Source: Paenibacillus glycanilyticus
GTDB lineage: Bacteria; Bacillota; Bacilli; Paenibacillales; Paenibacillaceae
Direction of reading: 5' to 3'
Length of the DNA stretch: 64,000 bases
Assembly (NCBI RefSeq): GCF_030161375.1
Contig: NZ_BSSQ01000012.1
Span: 1-64,000, forward strand
In this document: piece by piece, positions 45,880 to 57,000 of the stretch
How positions within the stretch are numbered: position 1 is the first letter of the stretch
Layout of the letters: the number at the start of each line of letters is the position of its first letter
The notes under the pieces: generated by a model
Database searches by the model: none
Seen by the model: the letters and a program-made list of their open reading frames with translations, nothing else
Told to the model about the DNA's origin: nothing
Translations under genes and position numbers: made by a program

Positions 45880-45922
45880 AAAGGGTGGTCAGAAGGTGAA
45901 AGCCTCTCACCGCCCTTTTTTT
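45880..45922 (+). terminator. Terminator between rpsB and tsf
   Basis: AAAGGG-GGT (45880-45889) pairs with ACC-CCCTTT (45909-45918), followed by a T-run to 45922. An inner GGTGA/TCACC hairpin shares part of the right arm, so two folds may compete. It probably reduces rather than stops transcription into tsf. Confidence 0.75.
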
Positions 45923-45963
45923 GAACGTAAAAACTAAAAATGGAATTTCCAGGAGGGCTAATC

Positions 45964-46614
45964 ATGGCGGTATCCGCAAGCGCAGTAAAAGAACTTCGTG
46001 AAAGAACTGGAGCAGGTATGCTCGATTGCAAGAAAGCATTGGACGAAACAAATGGCGACATCACAAAAGCAATTGAATTGCTTCGTGAAAAAGGTCTGTC
46101 CGCAGCTGCTAACAAAGCTGGCCGTGTTGCAACTGAAGGCGTAGTTGAATCGTATATCCATGCAGGCGGCCGTATCGGCGTTCTGGTTGAAATCAACTGC
46201 GAAACTGACTTCGTTGCTAAGACTGACCAATTCCGTACTTTCGCTCGTGACATCGCTATGCACATCGCTGCAGCAAACCCTAAGTTTGTTAAACGCGAAG
46301 AAGTTCCAGCTGAAGAAATCGAGAAAGAGCGCGAGATTCTGAAAGCTCAAGCTCTGAACGAAGGCAAGCCGGAAAAAATCGTTGAAAAAATGGTTGACGG
46401 CCGTATCTCCAAATACTACGAAGAATATTGCTTGATGGAGCAATCCTTCGTTAAAGACCCAGACAAAACAATCTCGGCTCTTCTGAACGAGAAAATCAGC
46501 GCAATCGGCGAGAACATCTCGATCCGTCGCTTTGTTCGTTACGAACTGGGCGAAGGTCTTGAGAAAAAAGTGGATAACTTCGTTGAAGAAGTTATGGCTC
46601 AAGCAAAACTGTAA
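45964..46614 (+). CDS. tsf: Translation elongation factor Ts
   Basis: EF-Ts (216 residues), the guanine nucleotide exchange factor for EF-Tu. The N-terminal UBA-like segment [21 protein letters not shown] and the core [10 protein letters not shown] and [12 protein letters not shown] are diagnostic. ATG 45964 follows SD AGGAGGG; the open frame continues 8 codons upstream without support. Followed by a GC-rich terminator. Confidence 0.99.
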   Translation: MAVSASAVKELRERTGAGMLDCKKALDETNGDITKAIELLREKGLSAAANKAGRVATEGVVESYIHAGGRIGVLVEINCETDFVAKTDQFRTFARDIAMHIAAANPKFVKREEVPAEEIEKEREILKAQALNEGKPEKIVEKMVDGRISKYYEEYCLMEQSFVKDPDKTISALLNEKISAIGENISIRRFVRYELGEGLEKKVDNFVEEVMAQAKL

Positions 46615-46633
46615 ACCGAACGCACAGGCGGGG

Positions 46634-46658
46634 CGGGGCGTTCGCCCCGTCTTTTTTT
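46634..46658 (+). terminator. Intrinsic terminator after tsf
   Basis: CGGGGC (46634-46639) and GCCCCG (46644-46649) form a stem with GTTC loop, followed by a seven-T run. Confidence 0.88.
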
Positions 46659-46662
46659 CTAA

Positions 46663-47447
<785 letters not shown>

Positions 47448-47448
<1 letters not shown>

Positions 47449-48002
47449 TGCCGCAAGCGATTAAGAAAAATGCAGAAGAACGTATGGATAAAGCGATTGG
47501 TGCTTTGAAACGTGATCTGGCTACACTTCGTGCTGGACGGGCGACGCCTGCTTTGCTCGATCGTGTTCAAGTTGAATATTACGGGGCTCCTACGCCCGTT
47601 GCGCAATTAGCGAATATTAATACACCGGATTCCCGCACGTTGTTTATTCAACCTTGGGACAAATCGTCGATCGCAGCGATCGAAAAAGCGATTATGAAAT
47701 CCGATCTTGGCCTGACTCCGTCCAATGACGGTTCGGCAATCCGCATCACGTTGCCGCCACTTACGGAAGAGCGCCGTCAGGAGCTTGTCAAAACAACTAA
47801 GAAATTCGGCGAAGACGCGAAAGTTGCGATCCGCAACATCCGTCGCGATGCGAATGACGATATCAAAAAGCTCGAGAAAACGACGGTTTCCGAAGATGAA
47901 TCCCGTCGTCATCAAGAAGACATTCAAAAAGCAACAGACCGTTTCATCGCGGAAGTTGACAAAGTGTTGGTTGCTAAAGAGAAAGAGATTATGGAAGTAT
48001 AA
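47448..48002 (+). CDS. frr: Ribosome recycling factor
   Basis: RRF (184 residues), which splits post-termination ribosomes with EF-G. Conserved segments are [15 protein letters not shown] [32 protein letters not shown] and [28 protein letters not shown]. Start overlaps the pyrH stop by 1 nt. Confidence 0.98.
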
Positions 48003-48014
48003 TTGCGCCTACAG

Positions 48015-48044
48015 CCCCTCCGTAAGGTGGGGTTTGGTTTTTTT
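48015..48044 (+). terminator. Terminator-like hairpin after frr
   Basis: CCCCTCC (48015-48021) pairs with GGTGGGG (48026-48032), with one T-T mismatch and a GTAA loop; TTTGG and a seven-T run follow. The uppS SD begins soon after, so it may be an attenuator within the operon. Confidence 0.6.
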
Positions 48045-48068
48045 GAAATCCGGGTGGGAGGAACATAC

Positions 48069-48836
48069 ATGATCAGTCGACTTTGGGCTAAACTTGGCAA
48101 ATCGTCCTCGCAAGCGGCAGAACCGTTTTTAACGACTGACAATGTCCCGGAGCATATTGCCATCATAATGGACGGCAACGGGCGATGGGCGAAGAAACGT
48201 GGACTTCCACGGATCGCGGGCCATCATACGGGAATGAAAACGGTGAAGCGAATCGTTATCGAGGCAGATCGTCTTGGTGTCAAATATTTGACATTGTACG
48301 CTTTTTCCACGGAAAACTGGAAGCGGCCCAAAGACGAAGTTGAGTTCCTGATGAAGCTTCCTCAACAATTTTTGGAAATCGAGTTGGAAGAACTCATTGA
48401 AAAAAACGTTCAAGTGCGCATGATGGGCCATAAAGAAAATTTACCGTCGTTTACGCTCAACGCTGTTGAGGAAGCAATCACGAAGACGGCTAATAATACT
48501 GGACTCGTACTCAATTTTGCTCTTAATTATGGCGGTCGCAGGGAAATGCTTGAGGCGATAAAAGAAATTGCAGCCGATGTACAGGATGGACGTTTGTCTA
48601 CCGAACAAATTGATGAGAAGCTGTTATCCAGCCGATTGCTAAGCGGGGATATTCCCGATCCCGATTTGTTGATCCGTACTAGTGGCGAACTAAGGCTGAG
48701 TAACTTCATGCTGTGGCAGCTAGCATACAGTGAAATGTGGTTTACGAACGTCTACTGGCCGGAATTCACTGAAGTGCATCTACAGGAAGCCATTCATGAG
48801 TATCAGCGCCGCGCACGGCGATATGGCGGTTTATAG
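48069..48836 (+). CDS. uppS: Undecaprenyl pyrophosphate synthase
   Basis: UppS (255 residues) makes the C55 lipid carrier for cell-wall synthesis from farnesyl diphosphate and isopentenyl diphosphate. The active site IIMDGNGRWAKKRGLPRIAGH is intact; YAFSTENWKRP, NYGGRREM and DLLIRTSGELRLSNFMLWQ follow. The frame opens 22 codons earlier, but ATG 48069 follows SD GGGAGG. Confidence 0.98.
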   Translation: MISRLWAKLGKSSSQAAEPFLTTDNVPEHIAIIMDGNGRWAKKRGLPRIAGHHTGMKTVKRIVIEADRLGVKYLTLYAFSTENWKRPKDEVEFLMKLPQQFLEIELEELIEKNVQVRMMGHKENLPSFTLNAVEEAITKTANNTGLVLNFALNYGGRREMLEAIKEIAADVQDGRLSTEQIDEKLLSSRLLSGDIPDPDLLIRTSGELRLSNFMLWQLAYSEMWFTNVYWPEFTEVHLQEAIHEYQRRARRYGGL

Positions 48837-48862
48837 CATCGATAACGGAGAGTGACCATCAC

Positions 48863-49657
48863 TTGAAACAGAGAATCATATGGGGACTGCTTGCCGGTGC
48901 AGCATTTGTTGCGCTCCTTTTAGCCGGTGGATGGTTTTACGCTGCTACGCTTGTAGGGCTCGCTTTACTTGGATTTAACGAGTATACGAGAATGAACGGG
49001 CACACTTGGAATGAACCGGCGTCTTTGCTTGGTTATGCCGGTGTGCTGCTGTTCGTGCTTCCATGGAAGCTTATGGGCGTAGATGCTCCCTCTGCGATAA
49101 CCGTACTTTGGAGTTTGGCGTTCTTGCTTTTAGCCGTTACGGTCTTTACGAAAAACAAAATAACGATCGACGGCGCCTCGCTCATGTTGTTAGGCGCTTT
49201 ATATGTAGGTTACGGCTTCAGCTCGATGAATGCCGTTCGGGAGTTGGACCATCACGGCATTTTTTGGTCGTTCCTTATTATAACTTGCAATGTCGCGTCA
49301 GATGCAGGTGCCTATTTCGTGGGACGGGCAATGGGTAAGCATAAGTTATGGCCTTCCATAAGCCCTAACAAAACGATCGAAGGAGCATTAGGCGGTGTTG
49401 TGCTCGCTATTGTCGCGGCATGGGTCTTCGCTCTTTGCGCTCCTAGCATCATTGAAATTCCTAATGCTCTGTTAATCGGTCTATTCGTAGCGGTAGCCGG
49501 TCAACTAGGCGACCTGATACAATCGGCTTACAAACGCGTCCGCAACATCAAGGATTCCGGTTCTATCTTACCGGGACACGGCGGTGTTCTAGATCGTTTC
49601 GACAGTTGGATTATCGTGTTCCCGCTGTTGATCCTTACCGAATTGATCCCTACATAA
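48863..49657 (+). CDS. cdsA: Phosphatidate cytidylyltransferase
   Basis: CdsA (264 residues) makes CDP-diacylglycerol, the precursor of anionic phospholipids. It is an integral membrane protein with about eight helices. The family signature lies at the C-terminus: SPNKTIEGALGG, GDLIQSAYKR, then KDSGSILPGHGGVLDRFDS. Start is TTG 48863 after GGAGAGTGA. It follows uppS by 26 nt. Confidence 0.97.
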   Translation: MKQRIIWGLLAGAAFVALLLAGGWFYAATLVGLALLGFNEYTRMNGHTWNEPASLLGYAGVLLFVLPWKLMGVDAPSAITVLWSLAFLLLAVTVFTKNKITIDGASLMLLGALYVGYGFSSMNAVRELDHHGIFWSFLIITCNVASDAGAYFVGRAMGKHKLWPSISPNKTIEGALGGVVLAIVAAWVFALCAPSIIEIPNALLIGLFVAVAGQLGDLIQSAYKRVRNIKDSGSILPGHGGVLDRFDSWIIVFPLLILTELIPT

Positions 49658-49669
49658 ACAGGAGAGTAG

Positions 49670-49723
49670 GTTTATCCCCTTGTGGATAAACAGCAACATG
49701 GAGATTATGACATGTTGCTTTTG
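49670..49723 (+). terminator. Double-hairpin terminator after cdsA
   Basis: GTTTATCC (49670-49677) pairs with GGATAAAC (49684-49691). Immediately after, AGCAACATG (49692-49700) pairs with CATGTTGCT (49711-49719), followed by TTTT. A longer T-run occurs at 49742-49749. Confidence 0.7.
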
Positions 49724-49812
49724 CTCTCCACGCTCTCCATCTTTTTTTTCATTGGCATTCCGACTTGGAAGGAATGCCGTGAATGTTTCAGCTATTTGGT
49801 TGAGTGAGCGGA

Positions 49813-49969
49813 GCGAAAGTGTCATGGTGGAGAAACAAGATTATGCTTCCGAAGTAGCTTTCTTCCAGAAAGCTTTAAGTGTTCGCCTTTGTCTATGAGT
49901 TTCAACCGCTTAGCGGATTGAGATGAAGAAACTCAGAGACAACAGCGATCGGAAGCATGACACTTTTGC
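49813..49969. repeat. 157-nt imperfect palindrome, MITE-like element or structured RNA
   Basis: Nested pairing is visible across the whole element: GCGAAAGTGTCATG (49813-49826) with 49956-49969; CTTCCGA (49846-49852) with 49949-49955; TCGC (49883-49886) with 49945-49948; and a 15-nt arm (49889-49903) with 49928-49942, one mismatch, closed by CCGC/GCGG (49906-49916). A side hairpin AGCTTTC/GAAAGCT (49856-49874) and a 19-nt bulge (49827-49845) interrupt only the left side. No Rfam family is recognised. It could be an RNA or a miniature inverted-repeat element. Confidence 0.6.
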
Positions 49970-50029
49970 GCAGCGAATGCACTTCAACTATCGAGCAAAA
50001 CAGCATCAAATGAGTTCCAGGAGGAATCC

Positions 50030-51169
50030 ATGAAAAATATTACCATCTTAGGGTCCACCGGCTCCATCGGCACTCAAACGCTTGATGTCATCGCAAACGA
50101 TCCGGAGCGATACCGGGTTGTTGGGTTATCGGCGGGTAGCAACTTGGCCTTGCTGATCGAGCAAGCGAAGCAATTCCGTCCTTCGGTCGTTTGCCTCGCG
50201 AACAAGGAATTAGCGGAGCAGGCAAAAGCTGAATTGCCATCCGGCATTCAAGTGCTGTACGGCGAGGAAGGTCTTGTAGAGCTTGCGGCGAATGCGGATG
50301 CGGATGTTGTCGTGACGGCGATAGTCGGCAGCCGCGGACTTCCCGCAACGCTTGCCGCTATCGAAGCGGGCAAGACGATTGCGCTTGCGAACAAAGAAAC
50401 GCTTGTAACGGCGGGACATATCGTAATGGAACGCGCAAGACAAAAGGGCGTTTCCGTTATTCCGGTGGACAGCGAACATTCGGCGATTTTTCAATGCTTA
50501 AACGGTGAAGACGTTAAATCATTGCAACAGCTTACTCTTACCGCATCGGGAGGCTCGTTCCGGGATCGTACCCGTGATCAGCTTGCGGGCGTTACGGTAG
50601 CTGAAGCGTTGAATCATCCGAACTGGTCCATGGGAGCGAAGATAACGATTGATTCAGCAACCATGGTGAACAAAGGTCTTGAGGTCATCGAGGCTCGCTG
50701 GCTGTTTGATGTCACGTATGATCAGATTAAGGTATTGATTCATCCGGAGAGCATCATCCACTCTTTTGTGGAATTCAATGACAACAGCGTTATAGCGCAG
50801 CTGGGCTTGCCGGATATGCGCGTGCCGATTCAATATGCATTAACTTATCCGGAGCGTCGTTCGACGCCAACGGGGCGGCTTGATCTGGCTGCGATCGGCA
50901 AGCTTCATTTCCGCGAGATGGATTTTGCCAGATACCCATGCCTCAAGCTAGCGTTTGAATGCGGCCGGGCTGGACAATCGGCTCCAACCGTATTTAATGC
51001 GGCGAATGAGGTTGCGGTTGCCCGTTTCTTAAACGGCGAGATTGATTTCTTAGGGATTGAGCGAGTGCTGGAGCGTGTACTCGAGCGCCACTCGGTAACA
51101 GCGGTGAATGATTTGCAGGCTATAGCAGAAGTTGATGCATGGGCTCGTAAAGAAGCGGCAGTCATCTAG
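50030..51169 (+). CDS. dxr: 1-deoxy-D-xylulose-5-phosphate reductoisomerase
   Basis: DXR (379 residues) catalyses the committed NADPH-dependent step of the MEP isoprenoid pathway, feeding UppS upstream. The NADPH motif ILGSTGSIGTQTLDVI begins at residue 4; ALANKETLVTAG, the metal-binding PVDSEHSAIFQCL and HPNWSMGAKITIDSATMVNKGLE follow. SD AGGAGGA precedes ATG 50030. Confidence 0.98.
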   Translation: MKNITILGSTGSIGTQTLDVIANDPERYRVVGLSAGSNLALLIEQAKQFRPSVVCLANKELAEQAKAELPSGIQVLYGEEGLVELAANADADVVVTAIVGSRGLPATLAAIEAGKTIALANKETLVTAGHIVMERARQKGVSVIPVDSEHSAIFQCLNGEDVKSLQQLTLTASGGSFRDRTRDQLAGVTVAEALNHPNWSMGAKITIDSATMVNKGLEVIEARWLFDVTYDQIKVLIHPESIIHSFVEFNDNSVIAQLGLPDMRVPIQYALTYPERRSTPTGRLDLAAIGKLHFREMDFARYPCLKLAFECGRAGQSAPTVFNAANEVAVARFLNGEIDFLGIERVLERVLERHSVTAVNDLQAIAEVDAWARKEAAVI

Positions 51170-51256
51170 CTTTTTGCGGTAACCTGCGGTTCTCTTGTTT
51201 CGTACGGGAGAATAATGATAATCTATGTACAGGCCGTTACGAACAGGAGGCTCGTT

Positions 51257-52522
51257 ATGGAGATGATTCGGGTCATTTTTATGACCGTGCTCGTATTTTT
51301 TGTCATTGTCACCATTCACGAATGGGGACATTACTATTTTGCCAAACGCGCAGGCATTTTGGTTAGGGAATTTGCCATTGGTTTTGGGCCAAAGCTTTTC
51401 TCGATTAAACGCGGGGAGACGCGGTTCACGTTAAGACTTGTGCCGGCAGGCGGATTTGTCCGCATGGCAGGCGAAGATCCCGAGATCGTAGACGTGACCG
51501 TTGGACAGACGGTCGCCGTTCGCGTGAAAAACAATCAGGTTACCCGGATTTACTTGGATCGTCTGGACGAGCGCAGCGGCGTAGTGCGCGGAGAAGTATC
51601 GGCGATTGATTTGGAGAAGGATTTGTTCGTGACGCTTGATGTTGAAGGCGAGAATGATCGATTTGCTGTTCATCCTCAGGCGCTCCTTATTTCTAGAGGA
51701 AAAGAAACCCAAATTGCTCCTGTTGACCGTCAATTCGGCAGCAAGTCCGTTGGCGCTCGCGCGTTGGCGATTTTTGCCGGACCGCTTATGAACTTTGTAC
51801 TGGCATTTGTTTTGTTTATGGCTTACATACAGCTCGCGGGCACGCCGCAAGGACTGCTTGTTGACGAGGTAACCAAAGGCATGCCGGCCGAGCAAGCACA
51901 GTTGCAGAAGGGCGATTTGATCGATACCGTTAACGGGGTCAAGATCGGGACCAATTATGACAAGATGATTGACATTATTGGCGCATCTCCCGGAAAACCA
52001 ATTCAATTGAATATTGTCCGTAACGGAGACATGCAGGCGATTAACCTGACTCCGGTAGCGGATGATCAAGGCGTTGGCAAAGTTGGGATCAGAGCAGCTT
52101 ATCAATTCCGGAGCGCAACGGTGGGCGAGACCATTACAGGTGCTGCCAAACTGATGAAATCGATGACCATTAGTATTTTTGAAGGCTTTAAGAAAATTAT
52201 TATTGGCGACTTCAAGCTGGATGATCTGGGCGGACCTGTCCGCACGGCGGAAATGACGAGCGAGATCGCGCGTAAAGGCATTACCGATCTGACGTCATGG
52301 ACAGCTTTGTTAAGCTTGTATTTAGGGATCTTCAACTTGCTGCCGATTCCCGCGCTTGATGGCAGCAGGCTTATCTTCCTCGGGCTCGAGGCGGTACGCG
52401 GGCGCCCGGTTAATCCAAACCGGGAAAGCATGGTCCACTTCATCGGTTTTGCCTTAATTATGCTGCTGATGCTTGTGGTAACTTACAATGATATTTTGCG
52501 ATTGGTACGAGGGGAGCCATAA
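51257..52522 (+). CDS. rseP: Site-2 intramembrane zinc protease RseP (RasP)
   Basis: A 421-residue site-2 protease that cleaves anti-sigma factors and remnant signal peptides within the membrane. The zinc motif HEWGH lies in the first helix (about residues 19-23), a PDZ domain occupies about 200-290 (KGMPAEQAQLQKGDLIDTVNG), and the second metal motif is PALDGSRL near residue 370. An extra domain precedes the second helix. The frame opens at 51215, but ATG 51257 follows SD AGGAGG by 6 nt. Confidence 0.97.
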   Translation: MEMIRVIFMTVLVFFVIVTIHEWGHYYFAKRAGILVREFAIGFGPKLFSIKRGETRFTLRLVPAGGFVRMAGEDPEIVDVTVGQTVAVRVKNNQVTRIYLDRLDERSGVVRGEVSAIDLEKDLFVTLDVEGENDRFAVHPQALLISRGKETQIAPVDRQFGSKSVGARALAIFAGPLMNFVLAFVLFMAYIQLAGTPQGLLVDEVTKGMPAEQAQLQKGDLIDTVNGVKIGTNYDKMIDIIGASPGKPIQLNIVRNGDMQAINLTPVADDQGVGKVGIRAAYQFRSATVGETITGAAKLMKSMTISIFEGFKKIIIGDFKLDDLGGPVRTAEMTSEIARKGITDLTSWTALLSLYLGIFNLLPIPALDGSRLIFLGLEAVRGRPVNPNRESMVHFIGFALIMLLMLVVTYNDILRLVRGEP

Positions 52523-52529
52523 GTCGGTT

Positions 52530-53978
52530 ATGTCCAAGGATAAACAGTTTGTTACTGAAATTACGCCGCAAGGCGAGGATTTTTCGAGATGGTATATCGA
52601 TGTCATTAAAAAAGCGGAGCTCATGGACTATTCGCCGGTTCGCGGTTGTATTGTGTTCCGTCCGGAAGGTTATGAGCTTTGGGAAAACATCCAGCGCGAT
52701 CTGGATCGCCGTTTCAAGGAAACCGGTCACCGCAACGCTTATTTCCCGCTCTTTATTCCGGAGAGCTTTTTCCAGAAGGAGAAAGAGCATGTCGAAGGCT
52801 TTAATCCAGAGCTGCCATGGGTAACCGAAGCGGCTGGCGAGAAGCTGGAAGAACGTCTGGCGATTCGTCCGACCTCGGAAACGATGTTTGGGCATATGTA
52901 TGCGAAATGGATTCAATCTTATCGCGATTTGCCGCTTCTGATTAATCAGTGGGCAAACGTTGTCCGTTGGGAGAAGCGTACGCTTCCTTTCCTCCGCACA
53001 AGCGAGTTCTTGTGGCAGGAAGGCCATACGGCTCATGAGACCGAAGACGAAGCTCGCGAAGAAACGATGAAGATGCTTACGGTTTACCGTGAATTCGTTG
53101 AAGAATTCCTCGCGATTCCGGTTATCGAAGGCGAGAAGACACCTTCGGAGCGTTTTGCGGGAGCGGTTAACACGTACTCCATCGAAGCGATGATGAAGGA
53201 CGGCAAAGCCGTTCAAGCAGGTACTTCCCACTATTTGGGTACAAAATTCGCGGTCGCTTTCGATATCAAATATTTGGACCGCGAGAATACGCTACAATTC
53301 GCTCATACCACATCTTGGGGCGTGAGTACTCGTCTGATTGGTGCTATGATTATGGTTCACGGTGACGACCGAGGTCTGGCTTTGCCGCCGAAGGTTGCAC
53401 CTACCCAAGTGATTATGATTCCAATCGGTCCGGCCAAAACCCGTGAACAAGTTGTTGGCCGAGTAGACGAGCTTCATGCAGAATTGAAAAAAGCCGGCAT
53501 CCGCGTAAAAGTGGACGATCGATCGGACGTTAGTCCAGGCTGGAAATTCAACGAATACGAGATGCGCGGCGTTCCGCTTCGTTTGGAACTTGGACCTCGC
53601 GACATGGAGAATGGACAAGTCGTTCTTGTTTCGCGCGTCAGCGGCGAGAAACGCATCGTCCGTCAGGATAACCTGATTGCGGAAGTAGAGTCGATGCTTG
53701 CCGATATTCAGCGCGATATGTATGAGAAAGCGAAGAAATTCCGCGAAGACAATTTCTACGATGTAGAAACGCTGGACGAGATGAAAACTTCGATGGAAGA
53801 AAAACGTGGATTTGTATTAGCCGGCTGGTGCGGTTCCGCAGCTTGCGAGAAGCAAGTGAAGGAAGAAACAGGCGCAACAAGCCGCAACATTCCATTCGAA
53901 CCGGAGAAGAAGAAGAGCAAATGTCTCGTATGCGGTGATCATGCGGAGCACACGGTCGTTTTTGCACGTGCCTACTAA
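52530..53978 (+). CDS. proS: Proline-tRNA ligase, archaeal/eukaryotic-like type
   Basis: Class II ProRS of 482 residues. Motif 2 and 3 regions are visible (RPTSETMFGHMYAKWIQSYRDLPLLINQW, then HGDDRGLALPP). The C-terminal anticodon and zinc-like domains end in KCLVCGDHAEHTVVFARAY, the signature of the archaeal/eukaryotic-like subgroup. It lacks the roughly 180-residue INS editing domain of the bacterial type found here in B. subtilis. The frame opens at 52488, but MSKDKQFVTEITPQ at 52530 fits the family. The SD (GGGGAG) is distant. Confidence 0.96.
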   Translation: MSKDKQFVTEITPQGEDFSRWYIDVIKKAELMDYSPVRGCIVFRPEGYELWENIQRDLDRRFKETGHRNAYFPLFIPESFFQKEKEHVEGFNPELPWVTEAAGEKLEERLAIRPTSETMFGHMYAKWIQSYRDLPLLINQWANVVRWEKRTLPFLRTSEFLWQEGHTAHETEDEAREETMKMLTVYREFVEEFLAIPVIEGEKTPSERFAGAVNTYSIEAMMKDGKAVQAGTSHYLGTKFAVAFDIKYLDRENTLQFAHTTSWGVSTRLIGAMIMVHGDDRGLALPPKVAPTQVIMIPIGPAKTREQVVGRVDELHAELKKAGIRVKVDDRSDVSPGWKFNEYEMRGVPLRLELGPRDMENGQVVLVSRVSGEKRIVRQDNLIAEVESMLADIQRDMYEKAKKFREDNFYDVETLDEMKTSMEEKRGFVLAGWCGSAACEKQVKEETGATSRNIPFEPEKKKSKCLVCGDHAEHTVVFARAY

Positions 53979-54021
53979 ATAGCATCGATCGGATTGGATC
54001 GTACAGGAGTGATTGATTGCC

Positions 54022-57000
54022 ATGAGCCAAACCGGAGACAACCGGCAGCGCTTTGAGCTGCTTATGCAGCAAGCTGGCCTGCCGCTCGAAATTATAAATT
54101 CCTATTACAAAGACGGGTTTATCGAACAAGTCGTTGTAGGGAAAAGCAACAGAAAATGGACGTTTTGCATTCGCAAAACGTCTTTAGTTCCTTATAAAGC
54201 CTTTATGGCGCTGACTCAAGCGGTAAATATGAAGTTCGCCCATATTGCGGAAACTTCGTTTAAGCTGATTTACGACCAAACCTTGCCTGGTGCCGACATT
54301 GCCCGCGAATATTGGCCTTTGTTCCTGGAATGGGTGCAGCTGGAGAACGCGTCGGTTAACGGATGGTTGTCCAAAGCCGGCATGGAGCCGACTAACGATA
54401 TGATCACGGTCTCGCTCCTCGACGGCATGGGACTTGAGCTTGCCAAGAAGAAGAAGATCGATGAAGCGATCAGCAGCTTTTATGAACGTACATTTGACCG
54501 GAATTACCGGGTTAAGCTGGAAGTTGGCGAACAAGCCCGACCGGATGTTTATGAGGAATTCCAGCAGAAGCGGGAGCAAGCCGAGCGCGAAGCTGTCATC
54601 CAGATTATGGAAAGCGTTGCTGAAGCAAACGACGCTGACGGTGACGAGGAACCGGTTAAGCTGGCGATGGGGTACGACATCAGGGACGAGCCAACTCCGC
54701 TTATGAACATTCGGGAAGAAGAGAAGAAAGTTACGGTTCAAGGCGCTGTATTTGGTCTTGAGGTGAAAGAACTTCGTAACGGCATGACGTTGTTTACCTT
54801 CAACGTAACGGATTTCACGGATTCTATGATGATGAAGATGTTCGCCAAGAATAAGGAAGACGTGAAGATTTTAAGCCTCCTCTCGAACGGCAAATGGGTG
54901 AAGGTAAGAGGCAAGGTCGATTACGACCGCTTTATGCAAGAGCCTGAGCTAGTGATGATTCCGAACGATCTTCAGGAGATCTCATCTCCGCCTGACCGTA
55001 AGGACAATGCAGAGGAAAAACGGGTAGAATTCCATCTTCATTCCACGATGAGCGCGATGGACGCGGTAACTCCGATTGGCGAATATGTGAAGATGGCCTC
55101 CAAATGGGGTCATAAAGCAATAGCCATTACCGATCATAGCAATATTCATTGTTATCCCGAAGCATTTAAAGCCGCGAAAAAGAACGGTATTCAAGTCTTG
55201 TTCGGACTAGAAGCCAATGTCGTAAATGATGCGGTACCGATGGTTTTGAACTCGCGCGAAGCTGCATTGGCAACTTCCGAATATATTGTTTTCGATATAG
55301 AGACAACAGGCTTATCTATTATAAATAATAAAATTATCGAGCTTGCGGGCGTCAAAATGCGGGAAGGCAAGGAAATCGATCGGTTCTCCACCTTTATTAA
55401 TCCGCACGAGAAAATTCCTTATCATATCCAACAATTGACCAACATCAATGATGATATGGTTAAGGATGCGCCGGAGCTTGAACCTAAACTGCGGGAATTT
55501 ATCGATTTTATCGGCGATACCATTCTCGTGGCGCACAATGCCAGATTCGATATTGGATTCATTCAAGCTAACTTGAAGTCGATCGGCATGCCGGATATTA
55601 CGAATCCCGTTCTTGATACGTTGGAATTGGCAAGATTCTTACATCCGACGATGAAGAATCACCGTCTTAATACTTTATCTGCTAAATATAAAGTTTCACT
55701 GGACAACCATCACCGCGCCGTAGACGACTCGGTTGCGCTTGGCGGCGTACTATTCGGACTTATTAATGATGCGGCAGAACGCAATATTACAGGTCTTCAT
55801 CAATTAAATGATTATGTTGGTCTTGATATTTCCAACTCCAGGCCATTCCATTGCAATATTTACGCGCTAAATGCCGCAGGCAAGAAAAATCTGTTCAAGA
55901 TGGTATCCATCTCGCATACGGAACATTTCAAACGGGTTGCTTGTATTCCAAAGAGCAAGCTGGTTGATATGCGCGAAGGCATACTGGTCATCTCGGGTTG
56001 CGAGAAAGGCGAGTTCTTCGAGACCGTGCTCAATAAGTCTTACGAAGAAGCGCTTGAGATTGCCCGTTTCTATGACGCTCTGGAAATTCAGCCGATCGAC
56101 TTCTATATGCATCTAGTCGACAAAGGGCTTGTTGGCAGCCGTGCCGAAATCGAGCAGGCCATGCGCCGTATTTGCGAGATTGGCGATGAGCTTGGCAAGC
56201 CGGTAATTGCAACCGGCAATGTCCATTATTTGAACCCGCGGGACAAGCTGTACCGCGATATCGCGATTCATGGCATTACAGGATTCAGTCCGCTTAAGGA
56301 TATTCGGAAGCCCGATGCCCATCTGCGTACCACGGACGAGATGCTTCGCGAATTTGCTTTTCTCGGCGAGGCGCGCGCGTACGAAGTGGTTGTGAAAAAC
56401 ACGGTAGAACTAGCGGACCGGTTCGAGCCGTTTGATATGTTCCCGGATCAACTGTTTACTCCGATAATTGAAGGGGCAGAGGAAGAAATCCGGAATACCT
56501 GTTATGACACGGCTAAATCCATGTACGGGGAAGACCTTCCGCAGGTTGTTATTGACCGGTTGGAGAAGGAGCTTGTACCGATTATTAAATTCGGTTTCTC
56601 CGCCAACTACCTCATTTCGGAGAAGCTTGTTAAGAAATCCAATGCCGACGGCTATCTCGTAGGTTCGCGGGGATCGGTAGGCTCTTCTGTCGTTGCTACC
56701 TTCCTTGGCATATCCGAGGTTAATCCGTTGCCTGCGCATTATCTATGCAAGAATTCGGAATGCCGGCATAGCGAATGGTTTCTCGACGGTAGTGTCCCAA
56801 GCGGATTTGACTTGCCGGACAAAAATTGCCCGAATTGCAATTTGCCGATGAAAGGCGAAGGACAAGATATTCCGTTCGAAACTTTCCTTGGTTTCAAAGG
56901 CGATAAAGTTCCCGATATTGACCTTAACTTCTCTGGTGAGTATCAGCCGACGGCGCATAACTTTACGAAGATTATGTTCGGCGACAAGTGCGTATTCCGT

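Larger units (their letters stand above)
49658..50029 (+). other. 372-nt intergenic region with several RNA-like structures
   Basis: The largest gene-free gap in the window. From left to right it holds a double-hairpin terminator (49670-49723), a GGCATTCC/GGAATGCC hairpin (49754-49761 with 49771-49778), and a 157-nt imperfect palindrome (49813-49969). The dxr SD AGGAGG comes at the end. A 72-codon open frame crosses it but ignores these structures and has no good SD. No convincing promoter for dxr was found. Confidence 0.6.

Noticed and set aside
44969..45910. 313-codon minus-strand frame over rpsB and its leader
   Set aside because: It crosses the rpsB promoter and terminator and has the Phe-rich composition typical of antisense to a highly expressed gene.
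49680..49898. 72-codon open frame in the cdsA-dxr gap
   Set aside because: It runs through a terminator and half of the palindrome, has no proper ribosome site and looks random.
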